Positions 1 to 11,824 are shown, numbered from the stretch's first letter. The stretch: 64,000 bases of DNA from Haliotis asinina (GCF_037392515.1 NC_090290.1:35471253-35535252); one strand, 5' to 3'. Notes: generated by a model not told the origin, from the sequence alone. Program-made: numbers and translations.

Positions 1-3000
1 CTTCCTCTTCTAATTGTGTACCTAAATTTCAGCAGTATCAAAAACAACAAGAAAAGAAAACTATTAATTTCAATTCTGATAATGGGGAAGATTATAATGA
101 AACGTTTTCTATTCATGAACTCCATACTGCTCTTGATGAAGCTCATGACACTGCTACAGGAGCTGATAACATACATTATCAACTCCTGAAGCACTTACCA
201 GAAACCTGTTTAGAGACGCTCTTATCTATTTTTGATGATATTTGGACTTCCGGGAAATTTCCTTCTTCATGGCGTGATGCCATAGTAGTACCAATACCTA
301 AACCTGGACGTGATCATACGGATCCGTCCAATTATCGTCCGATTTCATTAACTAGCTGTGTTTGCAAGATCATGGAACGCATGATAAATAATCGACTTGT
401 TTGGTACTTGGAAACCAATAACCTAATCACAGATATACAGTGTGGTTTCCGTAAAAATAGAAGTACTGTCGATCACTTAGTGCGACTGGAATCATTTGTG
501 AAAAACTAATTCATAAACAACATGCTGTGTCTATCTTTTTTGATCTAGAAAAGGCATATGACACAACCTGGAAATATGGCATTTTGAGAGATCTACATGA
601 TTTCGGTTTGCGAGGTCGTTTGCCTCAATTCATAGCCAACTTTTTAAATGACAGACAATTTCAAGTTCGCGTAGGTTCTACTCTGTCTGATCATTATAAT
701 CAGGATCAGGGTGTTCCACAAGGCAGTATTTTGTCAGTCACACTTTTTAGTATCAAGATAAATAGTTTGTCAAAAGTTTTAAACGATTCAATTGATGGAT
801 CATTATTTGTGGATGATTTTAACATTTCTTGTCGTGGTAAAAATATGCATACTATTGAACGGCAACTGCAGCTGTGTTTAAATAAAATAGATAAATGGTG
901 TCTTGAAAACGGCTTTAAATTTTCTAAATCCAAAACTAATTGTATACACTTTTGTAGAAAATATAAACCGCAAAAAAGATCCTGAACTGTTTCTAAATGG
1001 ATCTCCCATAAAAGTTGTAAAGGAGGCAAAGTTCTTGGGAATAATTTTTGACTCGCATTTAACGTTTCTACCACATATCAAATCCCTCAAAAACAAATGC
1101 CTGAAGGCACTTGACTTGTTGAAAGTCGTTTCAAATTCTAAGTGGGGAGGGGATCAAGCTACCCTCCTGCAGCTTTATCGATCACTGATCCGGTCAAAAC
1201 TTGATTATGGCTCCATTGTATATGGTGGAGCCTGTAAAAGCAACCTCAGGCTATTAGATTCTGTCCACCACCAAGGTCTAAGACTTTGTCTTGGATCTTT
1301 TAGAACCTCACCTGTTGCCAGTCTCTATGTTGAGGCTGATGAATCATCTCTTTCACAACGTCGTATAAAATTGTCTTTACAATACATTACTAAATTATAT
1401 TCTAATAAATCTAACGCAGCCTATGACTGTGTGTTCAATCCGCTTTATGAACATTTGTACAAGAGGTCTTCTCTTGTTCCACCTCTAGGACACAGAATTA
1501 AACCCTTTCTTTCTTCGGCCGGCATTGAGCTGGAAAACATAGCTCCCTCCCGTCTCCTTTCTTCTCCTCCTTGACAGTTGGTTAGGCCACAAGTTGACCT
1601 AACATTAACTTTATTTAAAAAATCAGAAACTAATGAATTACAATATAAACAAGAATATAATCAACTAAAAACTAAATATAGCAATTATAAATCCTTATTT
1701 ACAGATGGGTCCATGGACGGTGGCGGAGTAGCTTGTGCCACTGTCATTGGATCGAGAACAATATCTTCTAGACTTCCAGATAACAGCTCTATTTTTACCG
1801 CAGAAGCTAACGCCATATTAACTGCTCTTAAATATATTCAAAGACACACTAAACATAAACAATATATAATCTATTCCGACTCACTTTCTTGCCTTCAGGC
1901 GATTAAAAATCTTTCTTGTAAACATCCACTTTTAATTGAAATTATTGAACTGTATAATAATCTTGCTACTGGCCAATACGACATCGTCTTCTGTTGGTTA
2001 CCCAGCCATGTAGGCATTTCTGGTAACGCAATGGCCGATCTTGCTGCCAAGGCAGCACTCAACAAATCTGCGACACCACTTCTTATTCCCTACACTGATT
2101 ATAAAGCTACCATTAGATCTTATATCCGTGATCTGATGCAGAAGAAGTGGGACACCCAAGTGGGAAGAAATAAATTACATGAGATAAAACCTTACATTGG
2201 TTATACCCACTTGGGTTGTCAGTCCAGATTTGAAGAGGTCATACTACGACGATGTCGTATTGGCCACACTAGATATACTCATGCATACCTGTTAAAAGGT
2301 GAGGATCCTCCATTCTGTATCCCTTGTGATGAGAGAGTCACGGTCAAGCATATTCTGCTTGACTGTGTCGAATTCTCAATCACAAGGGATATGTATTTTA
2401 CAGTTAAAACGATATGAAGGATCTTTTTACCAGCGTTAGTTTTCATTTAATTATTGGTTTTTTAAAAGAAATTGATTTTTTGATTGAGTTTTGAGCAATA
2501 TGTTTCTGTAAAAAGATGTATTTTAATAATTGGTAGTTTGGATTCGTAACTAGAATTGTTAGTGGCTGTACCCTCAAAGGGGGTTGAAGTATTGTAAAAT
2601 TATTGTCCTCCTGAGAGGGTACGTAAGTCCAAAAACATTCGATGTAAATTTAAGTCTACCAGGCTTTTTAATCTTAGTATTCCTGTTGTTTTGATTTTGG
2701 CTAGCATATTGTACACTCGCCAGCGGCTGAAGGGATGGTGTAAATCCAACTAGGGTCCATGCAGGTAGCAAAGGTACTGTAAGTCCCCATGGTCACTAGT
2801 ATGGTGATCTACCTTCTGTTGCTGGCGATCTATAGCCTGTTTTTATATTGTATTGTCTAAATATTGATATATTAGTTTTAACTTTCCATGCTAGTTTTAA
2901 TTCAAATTGTGATACTGTAGTTGTTTTACTGTCCTTTGTCGACAGGTTTTATAAGACACATATATTCCTTTTCAGTGGTTTGTTCCCGTCACGATATGGC

Positions 3001-3048
3001 TGAAATATTGCCGATGTGACGTTAAATATTAACTCACTCACTCACTCA
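1..3048 (+). mobile_element. I-clade LINE (RT + RNase H), 5' cut by window edge, decayed
   Basis: Non-LTR retrotransposon. Reverse transcriptase motifs appear in order: YRPISLTS (about 328), GFRKNRSTVDHL (about 445), FFDLEKAYD (538), GVPQGSIL (710), and FVDD (about 808) in place of the usual YADD. RNase H follows: FTDGS (about 1700), AEANA, YSDS and a WLPSHVGISGN block (about 1996). The ORF ends in a Cys/His-rich tail (IPCDERVTVKHILLDC). The reading frame changes near 490 (one base lost), near 970 (an extra A in an A-run) and near 2412, and an in-frame TGA lies at 1572-1574, so this copy is dead. The coding part ends near 2494. A 550-base 3' UTR follows, ending in a short conserved tail and (ACTC)n. 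RT plus RNase H without a preserved endonuclease start fits the I/Nimb group. The 5' part lies outside the window. Confidence 0.88.
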
Positions 3049-3276
3049 CTACTTCATGCAAGCTTATTTACGTCGCGTGTGGTAACGAATGTTTTGTATG
3101 TGCTTCACGTTACATATGTTATATCTGGGATTGCACTTCCTGTGTAAAAGGCAGGAATTTCTGCTCTGGAAGTCGCGAAAGTGCCATCTATGAACATTTT
3201 CTGATCGAAAAGAATGTCAAGGTTAATCATTTGTTGAACTAACAAGAATCAGTTAGTGTGTCCATCTTATATTTAC

Positions 3277-6200
3277 CTTTCGCTCGGATCCACAGGAATT
3301 CTTTTTCTTGACGTCCAGGGTCCACTGTCATGAATATTGACATGTTAACATAGTTGGACTTGCTCTCAAACATTGTACTGGAACAGTTGCTGGATGCAGG
3401 TGGATTCTTACAATCCACCTTCCTGATGGGCACACCTCCATCAGTGAAGTCTACCTGACAGACAGAGGACACAACTCGTGTTGCAGCAAGTTGTATAATG
3501 ACGTGAGAGTCACACTCATGAGAGTATGCTATACAGTTAGCTTTAGCCATTCCGTCATGCTGGTCGTTGTACAGGTACACCTCCTGTCCTGTGTATGTAG
3601 AGTCGCTCTGGATGTGCAGCACGGTGTCCTCTGAAAATGATTGATCAAGTCATTCATGTCTTACAAAGAAGAAAAGTACGTGCATTCGTTGTGAATAAGT
3701 TTTTAAAACTCAATCAATTGTTCATAAGATTTGCACAGATACCAAAACGCTGTAAATAGCTATTACACATATTTTTGCCTTCAAGTGTGAGTACGTGAGT
3801 GTGTTAAACGCCGGTTTGTACAGTATTTTAGCAAGCGATACATGTTAAAATCGAGGTCGGCATGTTTGCCCTGTTGCTTCCACAATTTTTCCGTTGCCTC
3901 AAGTTGCTTTCAAAAACTTTAAATTTCAAGCAAAAAAGTATTTATGCCTTTCGTAAGTCTGTGTCGTACAGTGATGTACCCAGGGCCCTTATTCCCGAAA
4001 CGTTCGTAGCCTTAAGAGTTCATAACTTTGGTCGTAGCCAGTGTCTTAAGAATGGGCATAAGAAGTCCGTAGGGCAACGGACGTTTCGAGAATAGATAGC
4101 CAGGACTCGCTATCACAGAACATTCGTTCGTAGCCCTAAGAATTCATAACTTTTATCGTAGCCAATGTGTTAAGAATGGGCTTAAGAAGTTTGTAGGGCT
4201 ACGAACGTTTCGAGAATAGCTAGTCAGGTGTCCAAATAAGCATGTCGAAGACCTCAGTAAAAGGACTTGGGAACGCCCTGCTAATGATTCTACTTTTGTG
4301 CCTACACCTGGGATCCACTGACAAGGTGTTTATCAGTCTTATTGCGTTCAGTTATAATTATCATGATATCGCATTTTACGTAAAATCACATGTTGACAGT
4401 TACGAGTAGAAAGTGACTTGTCCTGAGGAGCAAACAGAAAACCTGATTCATATTCAGGCCACTTAAGTCATCCAGTGGAAGGATACATCATTCTCTTAAC
4501 ACACTGCACGAAAGATTCGGTGCAGTGGTCATATAAAAGACCTTCACAAAAATTGTGAATGCGTCAGTTTGCTTTGTTGGCATTTACTTATGTACAATAT
4601 TTTCATCAACAGTTGGTCAAAGTAGACCCTGGCTTCCTTCCATCCTGTGCAGTTGATATCTTTGGATAATATTGATATCATCTAGTGAAAAACAAATAAA
4701 CTGCACTGGTGCTCACAGCGACCAATATCACGCATCCTTATTAGAATTCACAATCATGATCATGCCTTTTCGCATCTTTATTCAATATTAAAAGGCGTTT
4801 AGTACAATATGAAACAGTACAATATAGAACAGTTTTATGTACGATATTGATATTATCCTTTCATACAATTATGACGTTTCCACGACGTTCGATGGTTGCT
4901 ATTCTTTTCTGAGTTTCAAAGCATGACATACAAACGTATCAAAATTCTGAATTATCTAATGGTTTTTGCAGTTATAGAATACAAAATTATCTATAGATTG
5001 ATGAACATAATACAAAAATAATTTCCTTTATCGTTGTTTATGATATAATGAACATACGAGCAAAAATTAATATTGCAATATTTACATAATCTATCCTCTT
5101 TATATATTCATAAATCTACCTTTTCCAATGAGCAGTGGAAACGTGCTAAACTTACGGTATTTTTATGGTGACACACTATAGATAATGTTCAGCATAAATA
5201 TTGAAATTCATGACGCTCAGAATCCAAAAAAGGATAAATCTATAACATCTTGGAGATTAAATACATTTAAAACGTGTTTGCATGTTGTTGCATGAAAATG
5301 GTTAACGCCAGAACTCAAACATAGCTAGGGATGGATATCAGCGTTGCAGTTCAGACCTCAGGGCAGCCTTGCTGTCCAGTACGGCGACATACAGGTACAT
5401 GTTCAATATTAGTTACGAACTGTTCTCACAGCGCATCTGCTGTGAGAGATGTGTGGCTACAAACGCGTAATCGTTGGCAGAGGTTTTACTCAGAACAAGA
5501 TGTCGACGGGTTAAACGGTACAACGATAATCTGCGGCGTGGCCTGGTTTCGTGATGGATCGCGTTTTCCGCTTCAGCACTACCATGGAGGGCGGTGTGTT
5601 CTCCCATGAACTTTCACGTTGATTTACAGGACAGCAGTCCCTGATTTCTCGAAGCAAACTTAAGTTTTCACTCAAGAGTCAAACTGAGTTTGACAATTTG
5701 AAACAAATGAATATTCTGCGAATGCATTATTAAGGTATTAAAGCCCAAACAACCTAAACTTAACTTCATCAAACTCTTGTCTACTATGTTTGAGTTGGTA
5801 TTGATTTCAGTTCATTCTGGGATATGCGTTTTTTTTCAAATTTGAGTAAAACATGTCATTTAAGTCTAGACTCAGAATTAAATGTGTTTCGAGACATCGG
5901 GGCATGATCCTTCACACAAAAATCAGACCAAGTGGACATACTGGCCACCGGAGGGAAACGTTCCGGGAAGACAATACATGGCGCCATACTGCACGTACTA
6001 CTCATGACGATGCACAGAATTACAGGTCTCACAGCATATATCATTGCGAGGTGACGTCGAATTCCACAAGCTCGGAACCAGTCTTCTTCGATATATTCAA
6101 AACATTGTAAATGTGTTGGGGGCTGATTTGGTTCACTTGAGAAAGTGATAATAAGGCCCGCTTATTAACTTACGTCGTCACTGATTGGACGTTTACAGAC

Positions 6201-6938
6201 GTTTTCGATTAATGTGGCTGTAGATGGATTATTTTATGGCGTATCAAGAAAAGCAAATTAAGTACTGTACTTTATTGGTAAAAATCACATATTCTTGGGG
6301 ATATGTGCATATACACAATGTAGGCAGACATTAAGGTATAACAGTCAGTACCTACTTACTTTTGTCAGTGGTAGCGGGGCATGCACGGTCATTATACCTG
6401 TGCAGTTGTTACATAAGTTTCCAAGCAACAGATACAGAAACTATTGATAAAGTTAAAGACAGGCACGAGGCAAAACGTTCCCCTATTTCCTGTCTGTGAT
6501 AAGGGATACATAGGTAGCTTAAACACAATGGACACTACTCACTTTGTACACATTCGAAGGTGAAGGTCACGTAGTCTTCACCATTAGTGTGCTGCACCTT
6601 CCCACCAGGTGAAGACAGTTGACATTTTGACGAGGCCGTGCAGGTGTTCACAAAGTCCAGGTAATAGTGATCTGTCAGTTGGTTCTTCATGACAGGAAGA
6701 CAGTACTCAGTCACTTTATCACTCTCACACTGCTGACAACAACGTCTGATTTCATCTGGTCCCTTCTGTCTTAAACTATCCTCAGCTATTTCCCTGTGAC
6801 ATGTGGCGTCAGAGGGCCACCCGAGTGTAAACATTGTGGGGAGAAGCATCTCGGTGGCGGCACACGGGGGGTCGAGTGTCAGCATGAAGTTGTAACAGGC
6901 AGTCTTGTTTCTCAGGCCACAGAAAACTATACTCGGAA
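3277..6938 (-). CDS. Cys-rich secreted-type protein, two internal exons (partial gene)
   Basis: The exons are complement(6543..6938) then complement(3277..3630). The first has a TTTACAG acceptor and a GTGAGT donor; the second has a TTTTCAG acceptor and a GTAAAT donor. The exon/intron junction joins A to AG to give Lys (FECVQ-K-DTVLHIQ). Both exons are phase 1 at both ends, as in shuffled extracellular domains. Together they give about 249 residues with many Cys and sequons NKT, NCS and NMS, so the protein is probably secreted or an ectodomain. The end of the first exon (CTASSKC ... DYVTFTFECV) faintly resembles the C-terminal half of a SUEL/rhamnose-binding lectin domain; this is a guess. The second exon is not recognised. 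No start or stop is visible, and the missing exons lie beyond 6938 or left of the window. The intron between the exons holds MITE and Tc1 debris. The precise matching of splice phases supports a real gene. Confidence 0.7.
3990..4218. mobile_element. Two tandem inverted-repeat MITE units
   Basis: Unit 1 runs 3990-4094, from TATTCCCGAAACGTTCGTAG to a copy of its inverse ending CGTTTCGAGAATA. Unit 2, about 4119-4218, repeats the interior and the right end (GAACGTTTCGAGAATA) but has lost part of its left terminus. Inner matter (GTCGTAGCC, TTAAGAATGGGC, TAAGAAGT) is shared. No coding capacity is seen. It lies in the intron of the minus-strand gene. Confidence 0.65.
4219..5330. other. AT-rich intronic stretch, nothing recognised
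   Basis: AT-rich sequence with no exon with supported splice sites and no repeat recognised. It lies inside the intron 3631-6542 of the minus-strand gene. Confidence 0.6.
5331..6060 (+). mobile_element. Decayed Tc1/mariner-like transposase remnant
   Basis: Two islands read like Tc1 transposase. Near 5540-5605, FRDGSRFPLQHYHGGRCV aligns by eye with the family's FSDESRF-LH--DGR-RV block. Near 5960-6020, FREDNTWRHTARTT aligns with FQQDNARPHTARxT, which carries the second catalytic Asp. The islands are in different reading frames and are separated by a likely MITE insertion. The copy is old and non-functional. Confidence 0.5.
5658..5865. mobile_element. Possible MITE nested in the Tc1 remnant
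   Basis: The stretch starts ACTTAAGTTTTCACTCAA and ends TTGAGTAAAACATGTCATTTAAGT. Read inverted, the right end shares ACTTAA and TTTT-ACTCAA with the left end, with a gap. It interrupts the transposase-like islands on either side. No clear target duplication was found. Confidence 0.35.
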
Positions 6939-7523
6939 CTGTAAATACAAGACCAATTGAAAGTTCATATGTGTTTATATTGGTGTCTGCGGCATCGGAT
7001 TGTTACATAATTATCTCAACAGCTGAATAACGTCTGGCACATCCTCACCTTCTCTCGAAACCACACTTTCTGCTTATAAATCCAGATGTGAACACACATC
7101 ACCAAAGGGTCAAATGCAAAATATGTCATAATAGGAGACTGTAAATGCAAACTGACTGACTCTTGACTTTTCGTTTAAATTGGTATTTTACGGCATATTT
7201 CATACATTTGACAAGGTTTATGTTCGTAGCAATATTTGTGACGCACTGTTGCAGAATTTATTTTTAATCTTTTAAAAACTTCAGACTTTAACTTGTTCAA
7301 ATGTATTTAACTTGTATATAAACATGCTAAGTAATTTGCTATGATTCTTTCCAAGGAAACATTTTGCGGAATACCTAGAAGTGAAATCCATGTTACCAAG
7401 AAGAAGGCTCTTCGCCACATCGTCCACATTCTGGTGATGTTTAGGTGTGGAGACACACTCGTCCAGGTGTTGTCTAGTAGAAGCTATAAGAGGAAGAGAA
7501 ATGATTTTGATAACTCCGTTGAT
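6939..7523. other. Intron sequence upstream of the 6543-6938 exon, nothing recognised
   Basis: Upstream (minus-strand sense) of the Cys-rich gene's first visible exon. No further exon with a matching phase-1 donor was found here. Confidence 0.5.
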
Positions 7524-7684
7524 GACAACGAGTGAGTGAGTTTAGTTTTAGCAATGTTTCAGCAATACCACGATCGGGGACACCAGAAATGGGCTTCACA
7601 CGTCATAACCATATGGGGAATCGAACCCGAATCGTCGGCGTGACGAGCGAACGCTTTAACCACACCATGAGCTGCCCCACCGTC
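7524..7684 (-). mobile_element. SINE-B (tRNA-derived)
   Basis: On the minus strand it shows a box-A-like GTGTGGTTAAAGCG, box B GGTTCGATTCC, then ATATGGTTATGACGTGTGAA and a tail of CTCACTCACTCG type. This is a nearly full-length tRNA-derived SINE. Confidence 0.75.
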
Positions 7685-7749
7685 CCTTGACGACCACGAA
7701 GCTTTGCTGTAAAACATCCAAAGAATGACAACGTTTACTCTGGATGCAT

Positions 7750-7965
7750 GAATGAGTGAGATTAGTTTTACCCCGCAGTCAGCAATACTCCAGTTATAAT
7801 GCGGAGGTCTGTAAATAATCGAGTCTGCACCAGACAATCCAGTGTTCAACATTATGAGCATCGATCAATTGAGATACGACTATGAGCGATCCTGACTACT
7901 CTCGTTATTGGCCTCTTTGCAAGCATGGGTTAGTGAAAATTAATAATATTGTAACCCGGATCTTC
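7750..7965 (-). mobile_element. SINE-A copy, minus strand
   Basis: Contains the family blocks GTCTGTAAATAATCGAGTCT, CCAGACAATCCAGTG and ATGAGCATCGATC, then a degraded 5' part. It is placed tail first, with GAGTGAGATTAG at the left. Confidence 0.75.
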
Positions 7966-9044
7966 TCGGACACATGTAGAAAGAGTGTACCAGTACTTTT
8001 AACTTAACTGAAAAAACACACAAAAGACACGAGTCGAGAGTTGATAACATGTACGTTTCTAGAGTATCTTGTCTCACCGAAGGCCCGTCTTAGAATTCAG
8101 AAATTCTACCCATGCCGACTTCTGGTATCCCTGCCTTGATATTGTGGGAATATTGTTTAAAGGGGCGTAAAACAACACTCTCTCACCAGTTTACAGCACA
8201 AATGCCCTGGGTACATAGAACACTGATATCCATAACGCATACTCGTGTGTATTCCCACGTATAAATTTCATGTTGTCATAACGCTATGCTTTCGTTACGC
8301 TGTCAGAATGGTGTGACCTGAAGTTGTGATACATCCTTTCTACGTCGCCACAAGGTTAAAGTCAATTTACTCTAACGTGTTTACGTTGTCGTAACGTTCT
8401 ATGTAGCGTTGCCATAAATTCACTTCGATATGTATGTTCGTCAGTTTGAAAATTGTTTCTTAGTGTGTTTTCTGGAACTGTTGCTGAATAGTGAAAAAAA
8501 TCTGAAAGTGAAAAGTTTGACTAAATCTCCATCATGATAGAACCCAAAGCATAAAGTTTTCTCAACGTAAATGTGCAGCATTGTTATTGGCATAAAGTTA
8601 TAAAATGACGTGATATTAACGTTGTTAATTACAACGTTGTATCATGACGTTATCAATCTTCAGCCTTCCCACAACGTTGTAACAAGGTGCTGTTAGCTTG
8701 ATTTAGGTACATGTATCTCCTATGAGTGTCAAGTAGCCCGCTGCGATATACCGCATCTCCTTTACTAAGCGCTGGCTATCTTGGAAGCGCCGGGAGTATA
8801 GCAGCTCACTAACAATTGCAGTAATTATAGCCAATAAGAGCAAAAAGCACCCTGTTTCTCATGAGCGCCCGGGTCTGGAAGTCCTTGGAAATATTAAGCA
8901 TGTATTATATATTAAGCATGTCTCATGTGTATATATAACCTAAAAGCAAATAAACAAACAAACAAACAAAACCCAATCTGTGTGAACCTAAGCGAGTTTT
9001 GATAGATACTCAGTGTGATTTCCGACATACACCCTGCATTTCCA
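7966..9044. other. No gene seen; AACGTT-rich noncoding stretch
   Basis: Between about 8270 and 8690 the self-complementary ACAACGTTGT recurs, with several looser AACGTT variants. No ORF with supported splice sites and no recognised transposon ends. Confidence 0.5.
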
Positions 9045-9316
9045 GTTCACCGGCACCCGTGAAGGTCCCGGGGTAGAATAAGCTTTCAGCAACCCATGCT
9101 TGCCACAAAAGGCGACTATGCTTGTCGTAAGAGGCGACTAACGGAATCGAGTGGTCAGGCTCGCTGACTTGATTGACACATGTCATCGGTTCCCAATTGC
9201 GCAGATCGATGCTCATTTTGTTGATCACTGTATTGTCTGGTCCAGACTCGATTATTTACAGACCTTCGCCATGTAGCTGGAATATTGCTGAGTGCGGCGT
9301 AAAACTAAACTCACTC
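9045..9316 (+). mobile_element. SINE-A, near full length
   Basis: Best preserved SINE-A in the window. From the 5' side: CACCCGTGAAGGTCCCGGGG, CAACCCATGCTTG, AAGAGGCGACTAACGGAATC, TCAGGCTCGCTGACTTG, GATCGATGCTCAT, TGTCTGGTCCAGACTCGATT, then GGAATATTGCTGAGTGCGGC and ACTCACTC. A short internal repeat of GGCGACTATGCTTGTCG lies near 9110. It sits directly left of the first duplicated unit. Confidence 0.85.
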
Positions 9317-9391
9317 TACAGTGTCATAACGTCACAACGTATCCTACCTCTGACTGTTCAACACGACGATCAAGCTACATCCAAATTCACG

Positions 9392-9600
9392 ATGAATGAA
9401 CAACTAACAAATAGCTACGGCACGTGACCAAGAGTACTTCCTCTTTGTAAGAGTGAGCACCAATGATGTCTCAGATCTTGTCATGTGTCGTGATAAGAAA
9501 TTGGCCTTTATCAAGTTGGAGGCTCCAGGTCATCAGGAGTTGAGTGCAATGGTATTTAAGGGTCACTTCGACATTAAATGTGTCTTTGTGTCCCAATAAA
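9392..9600 (+). pseudogene. Broken copy of the 68-aa ORF of unit 2
   Basis: Homologous to 13254-13460, but one extra base near 9420 gives a stop after GT (ACG TGA). The rest still matches closely (DLVMCRDKKLAF, FKGHFDIKC in the shifted frame) and is followed by the same AATAAA. Confidence 0.55.
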
Positions 9601-9931
9601 GGAATAAAAAAGAATGAAATGTGACGATCAACCGATATGCTTCATGTTCTTGTTAAGTTAAAGACTTCTTTTTAGGAGTGAAAATAGAGTGAATTGCATA
9701 TTAATTGCAAGTAAACTCATGGTCAGAAGAACGTTAACACTTTTAATTTTGATTTTTTGGCTTTGTTCAATTTAGTAAAATCCTTTTAGGTCGAGACGGT
9801 TTGTCCACTCACCGACTAATCATGCGCCCAGACACATGTTGGCTATGTAGAAGCAAGAGAAAATGGCAAAACGTGCATCTCGGAAAGGCTTGCCGAGAAC
9901 TGGTATGAACTGACAGAAAACCACCGAAATT

Positions 9932-10089
9932 ATGCCACGGCTTGCAGCGAGAGAGAGAGAAAAACAACAGCCATATTGCAAGGGCCCTGAACTGTACACG
10001 CGGTACCATTATCCGGCTGTTCCAGCGTTACAGTCAGTCTGGCAGCACCCAAGACTGGACACGGTAAGAAAGACAACGTGTGACGCCGT
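9932..10089 (+). mobile_element. Tc1/mariner fragment in unit 1
   Basis: Carries the GTIIRLFQRY-type block near 10005, typical of the helix-turn-helix region of Tc1 transposases. It stops at about 10089, where the sequence becomes unlike unit 2. Confidence 0.5.
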
Positions 10090-10205
10090 CGTAGGTCACA
10101 GTGGGCAAGGACTGTACGTCGTTTTTCAGAAGTGTCAAAAATGCATGCGTGTTTTGAGAGTCAAAGTTGCATATTCTCTCGTGTGAAATATATACAAAGG
10201 GAAGG

Positions 10206-11027
10206 GAGCGAATGTGTAACTAAAGGGAAATGTATGATACAACTGTCGTAAAACTAAATCCAACCTAAAGCATGCTGCTAAACTGAAAGAACATGAGAAA
10301 AACACAGACGATATGCCTTATGTTCTTTATTTAACAAGCACATCTTTAGTTACATCAACATTTGACAGATCATGCTAATGACCAATAGCAGTAAAACATA
10401 CAATAAACTTTTTATTTTATCAAAAACAGGGAATTTAATCAACGTTAAAGTACACCCTGATAATACATGTCCTGTTCATCATTATTTTTATTTATTTATT
10501 TATTATTTTTTTCATTTATTGCTAATCATATTTGTCAAGTATTAAACTTTTAATGGTTAACAACTCCATGCATTAATTCAACGTGACAACGGAAAGTACC
10601 ATAGTGTCCTATGACCAGGGATAGTGATGTATGTAGCACCGTGAGCAGGCAATAACTCTGGATAGGAGCGCCTTATACGAGAACTATTGCTGTTAATACC
10701 ACTTTTACAAAACTGTCATTTTCACGGGCAAGCTCAGGTACATGCTTATATACGAAATATACGTGTTGAGGCGTGTTCGGGAACATTGATAACACTTTCC
10801 TTTGACCTATTACCCATAAAAGTAGAACTGGTTTCAACAAAGGCAAATCCACATTAATATCTACCAATTTTCAATATACTGATAGTTGATAAAACCCGAA
10901 TTCCCCTTGTTTTATACAGACACGTCCCCTTTTACCCCATCCCCGAACCCCGAACACGACCCGACACCAGACCCCCGACCCGACCCTCAACCCTATCCCA
11001 CCCCACCCCTACAGGTCACCCCGATGT
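10206..11027. other. 3' flank of STMND1-like copy A, no gene
   Basis: Noncoding flank shared with 14107-14924. Includes an AT-rich T/TTTA run near 10485-10520 and a C-rich strand-biased run at 10920-11010 just past the stop codon, probably the 3' UTR of copy A. Confidence 0.55.
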
Positions 11028-11740
11028 CTATTTCTCGACTGGTTTCTTCCGCTTCGCAGTCCGTTCTTCCTCCAGCCTCTTCACCTTTTCCTCCCAGACC
11101 TGCGCTTGATGTTCCGCCTTCATCTTCTTGATGAACTGGCGACGTTTCTTCTCGTCCTTGACAAGTTTGTGCTTTATTTCTCTGTCCAGTTGTTTCTTTT
11201 GTACTTGCTCAACCAATCTGAGAAGACAAAATCGTGTTGTATTGAACATGCATTTCTGTTTGATTACATGCTGTCAGGTCTCTATTAACCTGTAAATATA
11301 TTACAGTATAAACACTGGGAAAGAATATCCTTGAAACGTGATGTCACAGACAGTTTGGGGAAAAGAATGACATCTGTTTTATACCATCGTGGTAAGCTAT
11401 ACCTGTCAAATCTGCGTTCATCAGCCTTCTGTCTCCCCCTCTCAGCTGTGTAGAAACATCGCACTGGGATTTGCTCCAGACGTCGGGGTGGTTTACCACG
11501 GGGAACGACTCCCTCCACACCGGGGATAGAGAAGGCCACTCCACCGCTGGACTGACGGTCGGGGACCAAGCCCTCATCTCGTAGCTGTTGAAGAATCTCC
11601 GCACTTGACAAGCGGGGTGTCGATCGTGTCACCTGACACTTGGCGTAGTACATCTTATGAGGACAGTTAATCTTGCCCGTCAGAGCCTCTTGGGTAGATG
11701 TTTGCCTGAAAGGCGTAACCTTGGTCTGTTTACATCCCAT
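11028..11740 (-). CDS. Stathmin-domain-containing protein 1-like, copy A
   Basis: Exons are complement(11403..11740) and complement(11028..11217), with a 185-base intron (GTATAG donor, TTCTCAG acceptor). Splicing in phase 2 gives FDR-LVEQVQ and a 175-aa product with no internal stop. I chose the start at Met-Gly-Cys. A longer frame opens 69 bases earlier, but its ATG lies inside the CRE palindrome. The N-terminal MGCKQTK fits Gly2 myristoylation with Cys3 palmitoylation. Residues 46-58 (SAEILQQLRDEGL) and 82-92 (GKPPRRLEQIP) match blocks of vertebrate STMND1. Residues 97-175 form a charged, stathmin-like helix (AERGRQKADERR ... WEEKVKRLEEER). Family role: tubulin-binding stathmin relative anchored to membrane, linked in published work to motile cilia. 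Copy A differs from copy C at five residues by eye. Copy B is its tandem twin. Confidence 0.78.
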
Positions 11741-11800
11741 GGCAGAACAGATACGTCTTTCACACTGCAAGACTCCGCAATAATGACCAAGACAATGATG

Positions 11801-11824
11801 TGACGTCATAAATGCATGACGTCA
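11801..11824 (-). promoter_or_regulatory. CRE pair, copy A promoter
   Basis: Two perfect TGACGTCA palindromes at 11801-11808 and 11817-11824, 16 bases apart start to start, about 60 bases upstream of the copy A start codon. Confidence 0.6.

Noticed and set aside
11738-11809. Longer start of STMND1-like copy A (23 extra residues)
   Set aside because: Its ATG is inside the CRE palindrome and the extra residues are not part of the family. Met-Gly-Cys is the family start.
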